Below are positions 23,979-33,194 of a DNA stretch of 64,000 nt, one piece after another; within the stretch, counting starts at the first letter, position 1, and each line of letters opens with the position of its first letter. A program made the position numbers and the translations under genes. Location: assembly GCA_029260575.1 (NCBI GenBank), contig JAJDDB010000003.1:1-64000 (forward strand), read 5' to 3'. The DNA is from Phycisphaerales bacterium. Lineage in GTDB: Bacteria > Planctomycetota > Phycisphaerae > Phycisphaerales > SM1A02. The notes under the pieces were generated by a model that saw only the letters and a program-made list of their open reading frames with translations, was not told the origin of the DNA and ran no database searches.

Positions 23979-24016
23979 GGCAATTCCCAGCAGTTTCGCT
24001 CGGAAGATGTCTGGTG

Positions 24017-24508
24017 TCAAGTCGAGGCCTCCCCATCGCGCAGCGCCGTGACCTCGCGCAGTTCCTGCGCTCTATGTCTTGAGGATTGTAACTGCGTCAA
24101 CTGCTCAATCAGGCTTGCTTTGTCCCGCTCAAGCTGCGCGATCTGCTCCTTCAGCGGGGTTTCCGCGGCGGTGACAGCAGCTTCGATCCGCATGGCTCGC
24201 AGCAGTTCATGCACGCGGTGAATGGCGGCGAGGTTGCAGTTCACCCTGAGCCGGCCGCGGATGAGGCGCCAGTGCATTTCCACGGTGTCCGCTGAGATAC
24301 GCATTTCGTGGCCGATGGCGGCGTAGCGCTGGCACAGCCAGGAGCCGCGCAGAGATTCAGCCTGACGACGCGGCAGTTGCAGCTTCCTGATGATGGCAGG
24401 CCACTCAGGGAACGGTGGTTCAAGCTCCGGCGATTCCGGGGGCGGTGATTTCGGGGGCGGTGATTCCGGGGGCGGCGGCAGGCAGAGTAACTTTGGCGTG
24501 CAGTCCAT
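24017..24508 (-). CDS. LuxR-type HTH protein with proline-rich N-terminus and coiled-coil tail
   Basis: The protein has 163 residues. GGGAGG lies 7 bases before the ATG. After MDCTPKLLCL comes a repetitive Pro-rich linker (PPPPESPPPKSPPPESPE) from 15-base DNA repeats. Residues ~35-105 fit a LuxR/GerE-like HTH: PEWPAIIRKLQLPRRQAESL, ISADTVEMHWRLIRGRLRVN, then AIHRVHELLRAMR. The tail (LKEQIAQLERDKASLIEQL) is a coiled coil. Probable DNA-binding regulator, target unknown. It lies 74 bases upstream of the methyltransferase on the same strand and could be the first gene of that transcription unit. Confidence 0.65.
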   Translation of the reverse strand: MDCTPKLLCLPPPPESPPPKSPPPESPELEPPFPEWPAIIRKLQLPRRQAESLRGSWLCQRYAAIGHEMRISADTVEMHWRLIRGRLRVNCNLAAIHRVHELLRAMRIEAAVTAAETPLKEQIAQLERDKASLIEQLTQLQSSRHRAQELREVTALRDGEAST

Positions 24509-24685
24509 GGCACAGCCTCCCACTGTCAGAGGGGTTTTCGTCTCTGTCTTCCTTCGCCGATGTGTTTATTCATCGGGCATGAACAGCGGAATTCTTCAGT
24601 TGCGCACAGGTCTCGCCATATGCGCGAGTTGGTAGAATTGCGGTTGATGACGCAACGAAACGAGTGTTCCGAGGCAGGACATGCC

Positions 24686-25114
24686 ATGTCGCAGGAGTGG
24701 TTCATCTGGGCGTTGCTGGCTGCGGTCTTTGCTGCGCTGACTGCGATCTTTGCGAAGGTCGGACTCGAAGGCGTCAATGCAGACTATGCAACGCTCATTC
24801 GCACGATCGTGATTCTGGTTGTGCTCAGCATGTTTGTGTATGTCATCGGCGCGTGGCGGAATCCGCTGACGCTGACGCCGAAGACGCTGTGGTTTCTGGT
24901 GCTGTCGGGGTTGGCGACGGGCGCATCATGGGTGTGTTACTTCCGTGCGCTGAAGACAGGCCCTGCGTCGAAAGTCGCACCGATCGACAAGCTCAGCGTC
25001 GTGCTGGTGGCAGTATTTGCAGTTGTGTTTCTCGGCGAGCGCGCAACCGGCCGCGAGTGGATCGGCATTGCAATGATTGCCATCGGCGCGGTTGTGCTCG
25101 CCTGGCGGAAGTGA
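24686..25114 (+). CDS. EamA-family (DMT) membrane transporter, single-domain
   Basis: The protein has 142 residues with about five hydrophobic helices: WFIWALLAAVFAALTAIFAK, TLIRTIVILVVLSMFVYVIG, TLWFLVLSGLATGASWVCYF, VVLVAVFAVVFLGERATGR and IGIAMIAIGAVVLAW. The GLATGASWVCYFRALKTGPA and F-L-G-E-R segments are typical of EamA domains. Full drug/metabolite transporters have two such domains. The half-size form must dimerise. The substrate is unknown. The start MSQEWFIW follows a GGCAGGA site. Confidence 0.85.
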   Translation: MSQEWFIWALLAAVFAALTAIFAKVGLEGVNADYATLIRTIVILVVLSMFVYVIGAWRNPLTLTPKTLWFLVLSGLATGASWVCYFRALKTGPASKVAPIDKLSVVLVAVFAVVFLGERATGREWIGIAMIAIGAVVLAWRK

Positions 25115-25230
25115 GCGAGAACAGAACACTCTGTAGCCCAACGAAAACAGCCCAACGAAAACAGCCGCGCGCATATGAAGCGGACTCGCGGCTCTTGCGG
25201 CTGTGGTGTTGTGTGTTCGCCAAAACGAAC

Positions 25231-25260
25231 AAGCCTCGCGCCGATTCCGACGCGAGGCTT
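25231..25260. terminator. bidirectional stem-loop between EamA and RNA-binding genes
   Basis: AAGCCTCGCG, a 10-base loop, CGCGAGGCTT: a perfect 10-bp stem between two convergent genes. Only short A/T stretches flank it (AAAACGAAC before, ATTA after), so it may serve both directions weakly. Confidence 0.7.
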
Positions 25261-25297
25261 ATTACGTTGTAGCTTTGTTTGCCGTGAGGCGCTGGGT

Positions 25298-25630
25298 TTA
25301 CCAGCCGCCGCGGCGTTGGCCGCCGCCACCTGAGCCGGAGCGAGCACCACCACCATAGCCACCGCCGCCACCACCACCACCGCGACTGTCGTTGCGGGGC
25401 TTGGCTTCGTTGACTGTGAGGTCGCGGCCATCGACATTCTTGCCGTTGAGTGCGCCCATAGCAGCTTGTGCTGCGCTGTCATCCATTTCGACAAAGCCGA
25501 AGCCGCGAGGCCGACCTGTGTCACGATCAGTGACGAGAGCGGCGGATTGGACAGAGCCGAACTCTGCGAACAGAGCTTCGAGCTGCGACTCGGACGTGTC
25601 GAAGGACAGATTACCTACATACAATTTCAT
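25298..25630 (-). CDS. glycine-rich RRM RNA-binding protein
   Basis: The protein has 110 residues. One RNA recognition motif fills ~1-80: RNP2 KLYVGNLSF, RNP1 RGFGFVEM with the aromatic residues that stack on RNA bases. A tail of Gly repeats with Arg and Ser follows (SRGGGGGGGGYGGGARSGSG ... RRGGW). This is the Rbp type of cyanobacteria and planctomycetes, often cold-induced and thought to act as an RNA chaperone. The gene is monocistronic and convergent with the EamA gene across a shared hairpin. Confidence 0.93.
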   Translation of the reverse strand: MKLYVGNLSFDTSESQLEALFAEFGSVQSAALVTDRDTGRPRGFGFVEMDDSAAQAAMGALNGKNVDGRDLTVNEAKPRNDSRGGGGGGGGYGGGARSGSGGGGQRRGGW

Positions 25631-26229
25631 TTCGAGAACCGATCAATCTTTCGCCTGAGTTGAGTAGAACCGTAGCGAGACTTCAGGCGAGAGCGTTCGT
25701 CGGTTGATTCGGGATCGGCCGCGCCGCCGATTGGGCACGTCGATCCTCAGGAATTGAGTGATTGTATGCAGGTAGTTTGGGGAAGCGCGAGAATTCTGAA
25801 ATTGATTTTCGGCTGGCTGTGGCAAGGCGTGTACATGTAAAGGGCGTGGTGCGGAGTGGTTGTGGGCGAAAGGTCAGGGGTGAGCGCGAGGGGTGAGGTT
25901 CAGTCGCGAATTCGAATCTGCTGTGCGGGTGTGGGTATGCGACGGCGGACGTTGCTGGGGGGTGTGATCGGACAACGAGGCTTGGGTGCTGCGGTTATGT
26001 GCTGCACTGCAAACACTATGCGCAATCGGTATCGCCATATTACGTAGGTCGTTGCCCACACAACACCGTATGCATGACACTATTGAGCGTATTGCGCCTT
26101 TGTGAGTGTTGTACCCACGTTTGAACTGCGATTCAATCAAAACGTCTATTTGGATCGTGGTGGGTCAAGACGCTTGTCGATATGTATTACTTAGCTTGAA
26201 GAACCCCGATGTTATGAAGGCTGAAGCAG
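25631..26229. other. 600-base intergenic region
   Basis: No frame has a ribosome site or a recognisable domain. It holds the divergent promoters of the RNA-binding protein and the HDOD regulator. The long 5' side of the RNA-binding gene would be the place for a cold-responsive leader, but I see no defined structure. Confidence 0.4.
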
Positions 26230-28032
26230 ATGACCAGGATTGTGTATCTCGAAGATTGCACGATTATTCGTGAATCGGTCGCGGAGGTGTTGCGCAACCA
26301 GCACTTTTCCGTTGTGACGGCCAGCTCGCCTGAAGAGGCACGGCATGCGATCACGATGTACAAACCAGAGCTTCTTCTTCTGGAATTGGAATTACAATCT
26401 GGTTGGTGTTTCGATCTGCTGAAGCAACTTGTAGATGACGTGGCGCTCACGAGCGTGCATGTGATGGCGCTGACGAATGTTGCAACCCGCGAAGGCGTGC
26501 TCCAAGCGCGGGAGGCAGGTGTCATGGGATACCTGCTCAAGGAGCGATTTACCGTTGATGCGCTTGTGTCAATGATCCGCACGACACTTGCACGGCCGAA
26601 TGTAGTCGAAGCTGCGTCACAAGATGCACCGCACGCGGGCGTCGATGAAGTGCAGAGTGAACCCGCTGAAACCAAGACTCAGCCGACGCACATAAAGGTG
26701 AACGTCTCGAACGAGCAGGCGCTGAGCGAAATGCGTCCACTTGTGACCAAGACGCGCATGAAGGAAGAATTGGAGAAGCTCGAAGAAGTGAAGGCGATGT
26801 CGCCTACCGTCGCTGTGGTGCTTGAACTGACAAATCGCGGCAATGTTGATGTGGAGTCAATTGTCAAAGCGGTGCGTAACGATCAAGCCATTTCACTGAA
26901 GCTCATTCGGTTGGCAAATTCATCGGTGTACTCGCGAGGTGATTCGGTCAATACCCTGAAGGATGCGGTGATGCGCATCGGCATAACGCAGGTGCGTCAG
27001 GCGGTGCTGAACATCGGCGTAATGGACAGCTTCGACAGTGATGATCAAGGCGGAAAGTTACGCATCGGGTATTTCTGGGAGCACTCGATTTCAACTGGTT
27101 TGATAGCTTCTATGCTGGCACGGGAGCATTGCGATCTCGACTCGGATGCTGCGTTCACTGCGGGGTTGATTCATGATGTTGGCAAGTTACTGCTTGCCGG
27201 CCGGCTGCCTGAAGAATACAGGCACGTGCTGAACGTTGGCCATGAACTCGGCATTCCCACCGAGCGAGCGGAATCTCGCCTGCTTGGCTTGAATCATGCG
27301 GAGATAATGGATCGCGTTCTGCGTGCGTGGAACTTTCCGCCGGATCTGATTGATCCAATTGTGTTCCACGAGCTTTCGATAGGCAATGTGCGTCAGGTCG
27401 CACCGAAGCGCATGCGGGATGTGGCGGTGATCGGGTTGGCGAACAGATTGGCGCATGCAATGCTGCTGGGATCGAGCGGCAATGATGTGGTGTATCCCAC
27501 CACGGAGCACTGCCAGGCCCTGAAGGTGCCTGATGCGCTGCTGGAACGCATTCAGGAACATGTGCCCGCAGAAGCGGACGATGTGCGACTGACAATGATG
27601 ACGAAAGGCAATGATGCAAAGTGGACGCCGTTTATCATGACTGTGCAAGAGCGGCTGCCCGCACCGTTGCGGCTGCTTACGGTTTCGATGCACACTACCA
27701 GTGACGCTGTTCAAATTTTCTGCAAACGCCTGAGTGCGCCAATAACCTCCGAGGAGACACCGTTGATCGGCGTCGTACACATTGCCGACAAACGGGAAGT
27801 TGAAGCGTTATCGAAACAGATTCAATCGTTCGCGCAGCAGGGATCTCTTCACGACGATTCGCCACTCATTATTATCTCGCCGAGCGGGGACTGCGAACTG
27901 GATTCAGGCGTGATGCAAATGCACGACACAGCGTTGCTGAAGATACCATATACAATTGACTCATTTCTTCGATGCTGCGAATCAACTGGAAATATAGAAT
28001 CAGAACACTCGGAAACAAAGACCGCTGCCTGA
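26230..28032 (+). CDS. pseudo-receiver and HDOD domain signalling protein
   Basis: The protein has 600 residues. The N-terminal ~125 residues follow the CheY fold (MTRIVYLEDCTIIRESVAEV ... VHVMALTNVATREGVLQARE, GVMGYLLKERF). The switch Thr and the Lys are present, but the phospho-acceptor Asp is replaced by Glu in LLLLELELQSG, so it is probably phosphorylation-independent. An HDOD domain spans ~180-390: LEEVKAMSPTVAVVLELTNR, AISLKLIRLANSSVYSR, FTAGLIHDVGKLLLAGRLPE, with H-D retained. HDOD proteins act in signalling linked to cyclic-di-GMP and motility. The last ~170 residues form another Rossmann-like segment (TPLIGVVHIADKREVEALSK). Not adjacent to a kinase. Confidence 0.85.
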   Translation: MTRIVYLEDCTIIRESVAEVLRNQHFSVVTASSPEEARHAITMYKPELLLLELELQSGWCFDLLKQLVDDVALTSVHVMALTNVATREGVLQAREAGVMGYLLKERFTVDALVSMIRTTLARPNVVEAASQDAPHAGVDEVQSEPAETKTQPTHIKVNVSNEQALSEMRPLVTKTRMKEELEKLEEVKAMSPTVAVVLELTNRGNVDVESIVKAVRNDQAISLKLIRLANSSVYSRGDSVNTLKDAVMRIGITQVRQAVLNIGVMDSFDSDDQGGKLRIGYFWEHSISTGLIASMLAREHCDLDSDAAFTAGLIHDVGKLLLAGRLPEEYRHVLNVGHELGIPTERAESRLLGLNHAEIMDRVLRAWNFPPDLIDPIVFHELSIGNVRQVAPKRMRDVAVIGLANRLAHAMLLGSSGNDVVYPTTEHCQALKVPDALLERIQEHVPAEADDVRLTMMTKGNDAKWTPFIMTVQERLPAPLRLLTVSMHTTSDAVQIFCKRLSAPITSEETPLIGVVHIADKREVEALSKQIQSFAQQGSLHDDSPLIIISPSGDCELDSGVMQMHDTALLKIPYTIDSFLRCCESTGNIESEHSETKTAA

Positions 28033-28172
28033 TTTGAATTGCACGAATCTGTTCAGGCGAAAAGTGATGGTCGCTGAAGTTGATGTCGTACGCAAACGAA
28101 ACAGCTTCGCGAATGCACGGCATTGGGTTGTGCGGGCGTTTCAAATCATTGGGGCGCTTCGAGCGCCCGATG

Positions 28173-28757
28173 TTATTCACGTCTGCGGCGTCTGCCTGCG
28201 GTAATCAGACCAATTCCAAGCAGTGCCATTACCCCGGGCGCGGGAACAACATTGAAGGCGATGTTGTCAATACCCGCATCGCCGTTCGCGGACATGATGG
28301 TCAGCGAGATCAGATTTTCAAAACCAACAGGGGAAACAATGGTTGCTGCGGTCACGTTGAGGTAGTCCATTGATATGGAACCGCCGCCGTCGAAGAATCC
28401 TGCGATGGTCAGATCTGTGCCTGCGATTGGGCCGTCCGTACCCGACTCGCCAATCTCGAGATTCTTCAGATCAAAAACAGCGTCGTCGGCTTCTGAAATC
28501 GTGATCTGCGGCGCGGCCATGGTAAAGTCCCAGGCAAAGTAATCAGTACTGAATCCAGCTTCGTTCAGCCCGATGCTGGAGCTGAAGATTGCATTGTTGG
28601 AACTCACAGATGTCAGCACAAACCCATCTTCAGAATATGGAGTCACGGGAGGTGTCGCTCCTCCGGAAGGCGCTAGACCTTCAAATGTCATGATGTTGGC
28701 CTGGGCTGAGCTTATTGTTGCGCAGAGAATCACAGCGCCTACACATTGCGTTTTCAT
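28173..28757 (-). CDS. PEP-CTERM sorting domain protein
   Basis: The protein has 194 residues. A signal peptide (MKTQCVGAVILCATISSAQA) precedes a beta-rich domain (IMTFEGLAPSGG, FFDGGGSISMDYLNVTAATI, FENLISLTIMSANGDAGIDN) and the C-terminal signal VPAPGVMALLGIGLITAGRR with RRRE. The V-P-x-P-G, one hydrophobic helix and Arg cluster are recognised by exosortase/archaeosortase-like systems. It is probably a surface or matrix protein; the domain type matches many D-x-D-N-I choice-of-anchor proteins. No exosortase gene is in the window. The longer upstream frame lacks a signal peptide start, so I use the internal ATG. Confidence 0.85.
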   Translation of the reverse strand: MKTQCVGAVILCATISSAQANIMTFEGLAPSGGATPPVTPYSEDGFVLTSVSSNNAIFSSSIGLNEAGFSTDYFAWDFTMAAPQITISEADDAVFDLKNLEIGESGTDGPIAGTDLTIAGFFDGGGSISMDYLNVTAATIVSPVGFENLISLTIMSANGDAGIDNIAFNVVPAPGVMALLGIGLITAGRRRRRE

Positions 28758-29099
28758 ACGAATTCTTCTATTCGTTTCTGCTCTCATTTTGGTGCTGCAT
28801 TGTCGGAGCACTCAGGTGAGCGGGCACCAGCAACGCTTCATTACGTGAAGGTCACCTCGGGGTTCTTCAATTGTGAGCGATGCAAAACTGCATGCTCTCT
28901 CACTCTCAAAACAGGTCGTTGACCGCGCTGCGGTGCAGGCCAGCCTCAGGTATCTCCGAATGGGTCGGTGCACACAAGCAAAATGGTTGGAGGCTAGGTG
29001 TATCTCGCTGCACCCACTGCCAACCGACGTCTTTGCAGATGGTTATGACCCAGAACAAAGTGCGATTGTGAGAATTGCGGAGTGTAAATATGGGGAAAA
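28758..29099. other. intergenic, no gene seen
   Basis: Contains only short unlikely frames. A weak dyad (GTGAGCGATGCA ... TGCATGCTCTCTCAC near 28875-28905) is visible. It carries the promoter of the PEP-CTERM gene on one side and the 3' end of fahA on the other. Confidence 0.4.
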
Positions 29100-30425
29100 T
29101 CACTGGGCAGGTTCGATGATGCCGCGGCACTCGCCGAAGCCGATGCGGCGGCAGCCGGCTCGCTCGCACCAGCCGCGCATGATGACTTCATCGCCATCCT
29201 GCAAGAACTTGCGCTGCGTGCCATCGGGTAAGTCAATCGGGTTGGTGCCGCGCCACGTGCGCTCGAGCAAGCATCCACGGTTGAATTCTTCGGGGCCGGA
29301 GACAGTGCCGCTGGCAATAAGATCGCCCGGCTGCATATTGCAACCTGTGCTGGTGTGATGCACCAACATCTGCGCGATCGTCCAATACATGTCATTGAAG
29401 TTGCCGCGACTGATGACATGTGCATCCATATTTGTATCGCGCATCTGCTGCGAACGGATCGACACTTCGACAGTCATGTTGATCTGCATGTCTTCGTTGG
29501 GTTTGAGATAATCCAATGGCTGCGGATCGTCAGCACTGCGATGCGGACCTGCTTCGCGGAACGGTGCAAGCGCATCGAGCGTGACCACCCACGGACTTAT
29601 TGTTGTGCCGAAGTTCTTGGCATTGAACGGGCCGAGCGGTTGGTATTCCCACTTCTGGACATCGCGTGCGGACCAGTCGTTGACGAGCACGAGGCCGAAG
29701 ATGTGATCGGTGGCGCCGACCATGTCGATACGTGAGCCCATTGAGTTGCCGCCGCCGATGAAGAAGCCGACTTCCATTTCATAATCGAGCAGTCGCACCG
29801 GGCCGAACGTTGGTGTGTCCTGGTCGTCAGCTTTGAGCTGACCGTGCGGGCGACGGATGGATGTGCCGCTTTCTACGATCGAACTCGCACGGCCGTGGTA
29901 GCCGACGGGCAGGTGCTTGTAGTTTGGTAATAGCGGATTGTCTGGGCGGAACATTGTGCCAACGTTTGTAGCGTGGCTGATGGATGCGTAGAAGTCGGTG
30001 TAGTCGCCGATGATTGCGGGCAGTTGCATCTCAACATCGGATTGGGGAATGATAAGGCGATCCCGGAGCTGCGCATCATCACGCAGTTGTGCGTCGTCGT
30101 GCCGCAGCAGGTTGCTTATTTCCGAACGCACCGCAGACCACTGACGATGGTTGCGCGACATGAACTCGTTGAGTATTCCGAGGAAAAAATCGGTATCGAG
30201 ATCATCTTCGACAGCAAGGATGCCAGCCTCGACAGCACGGGTGAGATCGAAAACAGAATCACCGATTGCGACGCCGATGTGCGCTGACGCAAGGTCATCG
30301 TTGTCGTTGCGCGTGAACACGCCGAAGGGCAGATTCTGAATGGGAAAGTCGGTGTCGGGATCGTTAGCGGATTCGACCCAACTTGTGAGGCTGGGATCGT
30401 GTGTGTCGTTCGTGTAGTCGGTCAT
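29100..30425 (-). CDS. fahA: fumarylacetoacetase
   Basis: The protein has 441 residues. It hydrolyses fumarylacetoacetate to fumarate and acetoacetate (EC 3.7.1.2), the last step of tyrosine degradation. Metal and catalytic segments are intact: DYTDFYASISHATNVG (Asp ligand and catalytic His), YHGRASSIVESGT, DYEMEVGFFIGGG (Glu ligands) and VLVNDWSARDVQKWEYQPLG (Asp ligand), then FGTTISPWVV. A short internal repeat, DDAQLRDDAQLRD, lies at ~110. Last gene of a minus-strand run behind a conserved unknown and glnS. Homogentisate dioxygenase is not in the window. Confidence 0.95.
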   Translation of the reverse strand: MTDYTNDTHDPSLTSWVESANDPDTDFPIQNLPFGVFTRNDNDDLASAHIGVAIGDSVFDLTRAVEAGILAVEDDLDTDFFLGILNEFMSRNHRQWSAVRSEISNLLRHDDAQLRDDAQLRDRLIIPQSDVEMQLPAIIGDYTDFYASISHATNVGTMFRPDNPLLPNYKHLPVGYHGRASSIVESGTSIRRPHGQLKADDQDTPTFGPVRLLDYEMEVGFFIGGGNSMGSRIDMVGATDHIFGLVLVNDWSARDVQKWEYQPLGPFNAKNFGTTISPWVVTLDALAPFREAGPHRSADDPQPLDYLKPNEDMQINMTVEVSIRSQQMRDTNMDAHVISRGNFNDMYWTIAQMLVHHTSTGCNMQPGDLIASGTVSGPEEFNRGCLLERTWRGTNPIDLPDGTQRKFLQDGDEVIMRGWCERAGCRRIGFGECRGIIEPAQ

Positions 30426-30499
30426 AAGTTGTTGTTGTAGACAGAAGCGGTTTCACCACGAAGGGCCGCGGAGTGGAATAAAAGGAGAAGAGATTGAAA

Positions 30500-31429
30500 T
30501 CAGGATAGCAAGTTGAGTCGTCGCAGGTCTTCACGAGGTTCATCGAAGGAGCACGAGCCGAAAGATACAGCGAAGGTGTTGCGGCAGTCGTCGACAGCAT
30601 CGGCAGGAAGGGTAATGTCGCGCCACGTGATGGCTTCGTCAGTGAAGGTGAACGCGTCGATGGTTGTTTCGGTAAGCAGTTCGCCAATTTGTGCAGTGTG
30701 TATGTCCGTCAGCTTTGCAGCGCAGGCAGCGATGAACATGTTGAGGAAGCCGAATTCATCTGCAGGGACAGCTTCGTTGCGATGGTACAACGGATGATGC
30801 AGGCCGGCGGTGGCCTTGAAGGGAATGTTTGCCGCGGCGCAGGTCTGGATGAAACGCGCAACGTTTTTTGTTGACGGGTACAGATCGGGCGTGACGCCAC
30901 CGGTTCTGACCTTCGCGCCAGCTTCAGAGCCGGTAAGGGCAGCGATCATGCCACGCGGGTCGGCGTCTGAGGCAATCTCAAAAAACGGAAACACTTCATC
31001 GGGAATAATGTCGAGTGCATGGTCGATCTGTGAAGCAGATTCTGCTTTGAGTTCAATTGTTTCGACAACAGCGAGGCCGTTGTCAGATGATGCGTGCTTC
31101 ATGTTGAAAGCTTGGATGCACTCGATGGCGGGATCGAGGTCGGCAGGCGCTGTGGATTTGATGAGTGCGCTTATGCACCAAGGTTCGGAATCGTCATCGT
31201 TCGGTAACAGATCTCTTGCGGCCCGCTCAAACTCGTCGAGCTTCGATGTAGGAATGATGAGACGTGCAAGCATCCACGCGTCGGAGTGTTCGAAATACTG
31301 TGCGTAGTTGCGTACGACATCAGGCAGTTGCAATGCAGCCGGCGGGAACAGGCCGGCGTAGTCGATGAGGTTGGCGAGCAACGCTCGAAGCGCTCCAGTG
31401 GTTGTCTTCGTATCGGAGTTGATCTGCAT
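30500..31429 (-). CDS. conserved hypothetical protein (LIDYAGLFPP family) in fahA operon
   Basis: The protein has 309 residues. The N-terminus carries LRALLANLIDYAGLFPPAAL, a strongly conserved block I recall from an uncharacterised bacterial family. Later segments VRTGGVTPDLYPSTKNVARF, ANIPFKATAGLHHPLYHRNE and FGFLNMFIAACAAK suggest a TIM-like barrel with conserved Lys, Thr and His in the K-A-T-A-G-L-H-H-P motif. It abuts glnS with no gap (stop of glnS next to its start) and precedes fahA by 74 bases, so they are co-transcribed. A role in aromatic or tyrosine breakdown is an inference from position. Confidence 0.75.
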   Translation of the reverse strand: MQINSDTKTTTGALRALLANLIDYAGLFPPAALQLPDVVRNYAQYFEHSDAWMLARLIIPTSKLDEFERAARDLLPNDDDSEPWCISALIKSTAPADLDPAIECIQAFNMKHASSDNGLAVVETIELKAESASQIDHALDIIPDEVFPFFEIASDADPRGMIAALTGSEAGAKVRTGGVTPDLYPSTKNVARFIQTCAAANIPFKATAGLHHPLYHRNEAVPADEFGFLNMFIAACAAKLTDIHTAQIGELLTETTIDAFTFTDEAITWRDITLPADAVDDCRNTFAVSFGSCSFDEPREDLRRLNLLS

Positions 31430-33172
31430 CTATGACTGCCCCGCTACAGTTGTTTCGCGCTGCTGCATCTTTGCCCAGGCATCTTTCAATGTGAGGGTGC
31501 GATTGAAGACGAATGCGCCGGGTTTCGAATCAGTGTCGACACAGAAGTATCCGAGTCGCTCGAACTGGATCGGCTCGCCGACCTGTGCATCTGCCAAGGC
31601 TGGTTCAAGTTTGCATCCCGTACGCACTTCCACTGAACCGGGATTGATATTGTCGACAATCTCGCCGTCTTCGGGGTTCTCTTTCGTAAAGAGATGTTCG
31701 TACAGGCGAACTTCAGCATCGACAGCATGAGCAGCACTCACCCAATGCAGCGTGCCCTTGACCTTTCGCACTTTACCTTCGGCATCCGGCGGCGGATTGT
31801 TGCCGCCACGTGTCTGCGAATCATAGGTGCAGTGCAATTCACTGACGATGCCTGCATCATCAGTGATAAATTCGTTGCACGTGATCCAATACGCGCTGCG
31901 AAGGCGCACTTCACGGCCTGGGCCGAGCCGAAAGAATTTCTTCGGCGGATCTTCCATAAAATCGTCGCGCTCAATGTACAGCTCGCGGCTGAATGGAACC
32001 TGTCGAGTGCCCGCCGAATCATCTTCAGGATTGTTGACGACCTGCATCTGCTCAATCTGATCTTCAGGATAGTTGGTAATAATAATCTTCAGCGGGTCGA
32101 GCACAGCCATGCGCCGCAAGGCGATCTGATTCAAATGTTCACGTTGAACAGCTTCGAGTTTGCTGAAGGCAATGTTGTTGACGCGCTTGGCAACGCCCGC
32201 CTCGTCCCAAAAGCGTCGAATGGCTGCAGACGTATAGCCACGTCGGCGCATGCCGCGCAGTGTCGGCATACGCGGGTCGTCCCAGCCGGTAACGTGGCCA
32301 TCATCTATGAGCTGCTTGAGCTTTCGCTTGCTTGTGATCATGTAGGTGATGTTGCCGCGCGCGAATTCAATCTGCCGCGGTGGATACGACACCCCTTTCG
32401 GCGATTCACCAAGGCCGCGCAACTGCGCAACATACCAGTTATACAACGGACGATGCGCTTCGAATTCCAACGAACACAGCGAATGTGTGATGCCTTCGAT
32501 CCAGTCGCTCTGGCCGTGCGCCCAGTCGTACATGGGATAAATGCACCAGTCATCGCCAGTGCGGGGATGTGTTGCGTGCAGAATGCGATACATCACCGGA
32601 TCACGAAGGTTCATGTTAGAAGATGTCATATCGATCTTGGCGCGCAACACTCTTGAGCCGTTGGAAAACTTCCCCGCTTTCATGCGCCCAAGCAGATCGA
32701 GACTCTCTGCATCTGGACGATCTCGATAGGGACTCGGTGTACCCGGCTCGGTGAGTGTGCCACGAGTTTGACGAATGTCGTCCGCGCTTTGCTCATCGAC
32801 ATATGCCTTGCCGGCTTCAATGAGTTTCATTGCCCAGTCATACAGTTGCTGAAAGTAGTCAGATGCATGGTATTCGTGTTCGCCCCAGGCGAATCCAAGC
32901 CAGCGAATATCTTCCTTAATGGAATCAATGTATCGCTGCTCTTCCTTAACGGGGTTGGTATCATCGAAGCGGAGGTGACATCTGCCATCGAACTGCTCGG
33001 CAATGCCGAAGTCAACACAGATGGCCTTGGCGTGGCCGATATGCAGGAAGCCGTTTGGCTCGGGTGGAAAGCGAGTAACGACAGCCCCACCGTTCCTGTT
33101 CTCCGCAACATCATCGCGCACGATCCTGCTGATGAAATCGTCTTTGGGTTCGTTCGCAGTCATAGCCGGCAT
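31430..33172 (-). CDS. glnS: glutaminyl-tRNA synthetase
   Basis: The protein has 580 residues. It attaches glutamine to tRNA-Gln (EC 6.1.1.18). The class I signature [16 protein letters not shown] (HIGH), [18 protein letters not shown], the GlnRS-specific [20 protein letters not shown] and the KMSKS-equivalent [13 protein letters not shown] are present. The C-terminal anticodon barrels include [20 protein letters not shown]. Start ATG at 33172 with GGAG 5 bases before it. It directly follows gltX (22 bases), so both Glx-tRNA synthetases share a transcript. Having GlnRS means the organism need not rely on Glu-tRNA-Gln amidation. Confidence 0.96.
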   Translation of the reverse strand: MPAMTANEPKDDFISRIVRDDVAENRNGGAVVTRFPPEPNGFLHIGHAKAICVDFGIAEQFDGRCHLRFDDTNPVKEEQRYIDSIKEDIRWLGFAWGEHEYHASDYFQQLYDWAMKLIEAGKAYVDEQSADDIRQTRGTLTEPGTPSPYRDRPDAESLDLLGRMKAGKFSNGSRVLRAKIDMTSSNMNLRDPVMYRILHATHPRTGDDWCIYPMYDWAHGQSDWIEGITHSLCSLEFEAHRPLYNWYVAQLRGLGESPKGVSYPPRQIEFARGNITYMITSKRKLKQLIDDGHVTGWDDPRMPTLRGMRRRGYTSAAIRRFWDEAGVAKRVNNIAFSKLEAVQREHLNQIALRRMAVLDPLKIIITNYPEDQIEQMQVVNNPEDDSAGTRQVPFSRELYIERDDFMEDPPKKFFRLGPGREVRLRSAYWITCNEFITDDAGIVSELHCTYDSQTRGGNNPPPDAEGKVRKVKGTLHWVSAAHAVDAEVRLYEHLFTKENPEDGEIVDNINPGSVEVRTGCKLEPALADAQVGEPIQFERLGYFCVDTDSKPGAFVFNRTLTLKDAWAKMQQRETTVAGQS

Positions 33173-33194
33173 TTAAGCTCCAAATCGCAGCACC

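Noticed and set aside
24937-25524. 195-codon minus-strand frame rich in Ala/Val
   Set aside because: It crosses the EamA gene, a hairpin and the Gly-repeat part of the RNA-binding gene in other frames. It is a composition artefact.
31694-32656. 320-codon plus-strand frame
   Set aside because: Antisense to glnS, whose motifs are all intact.
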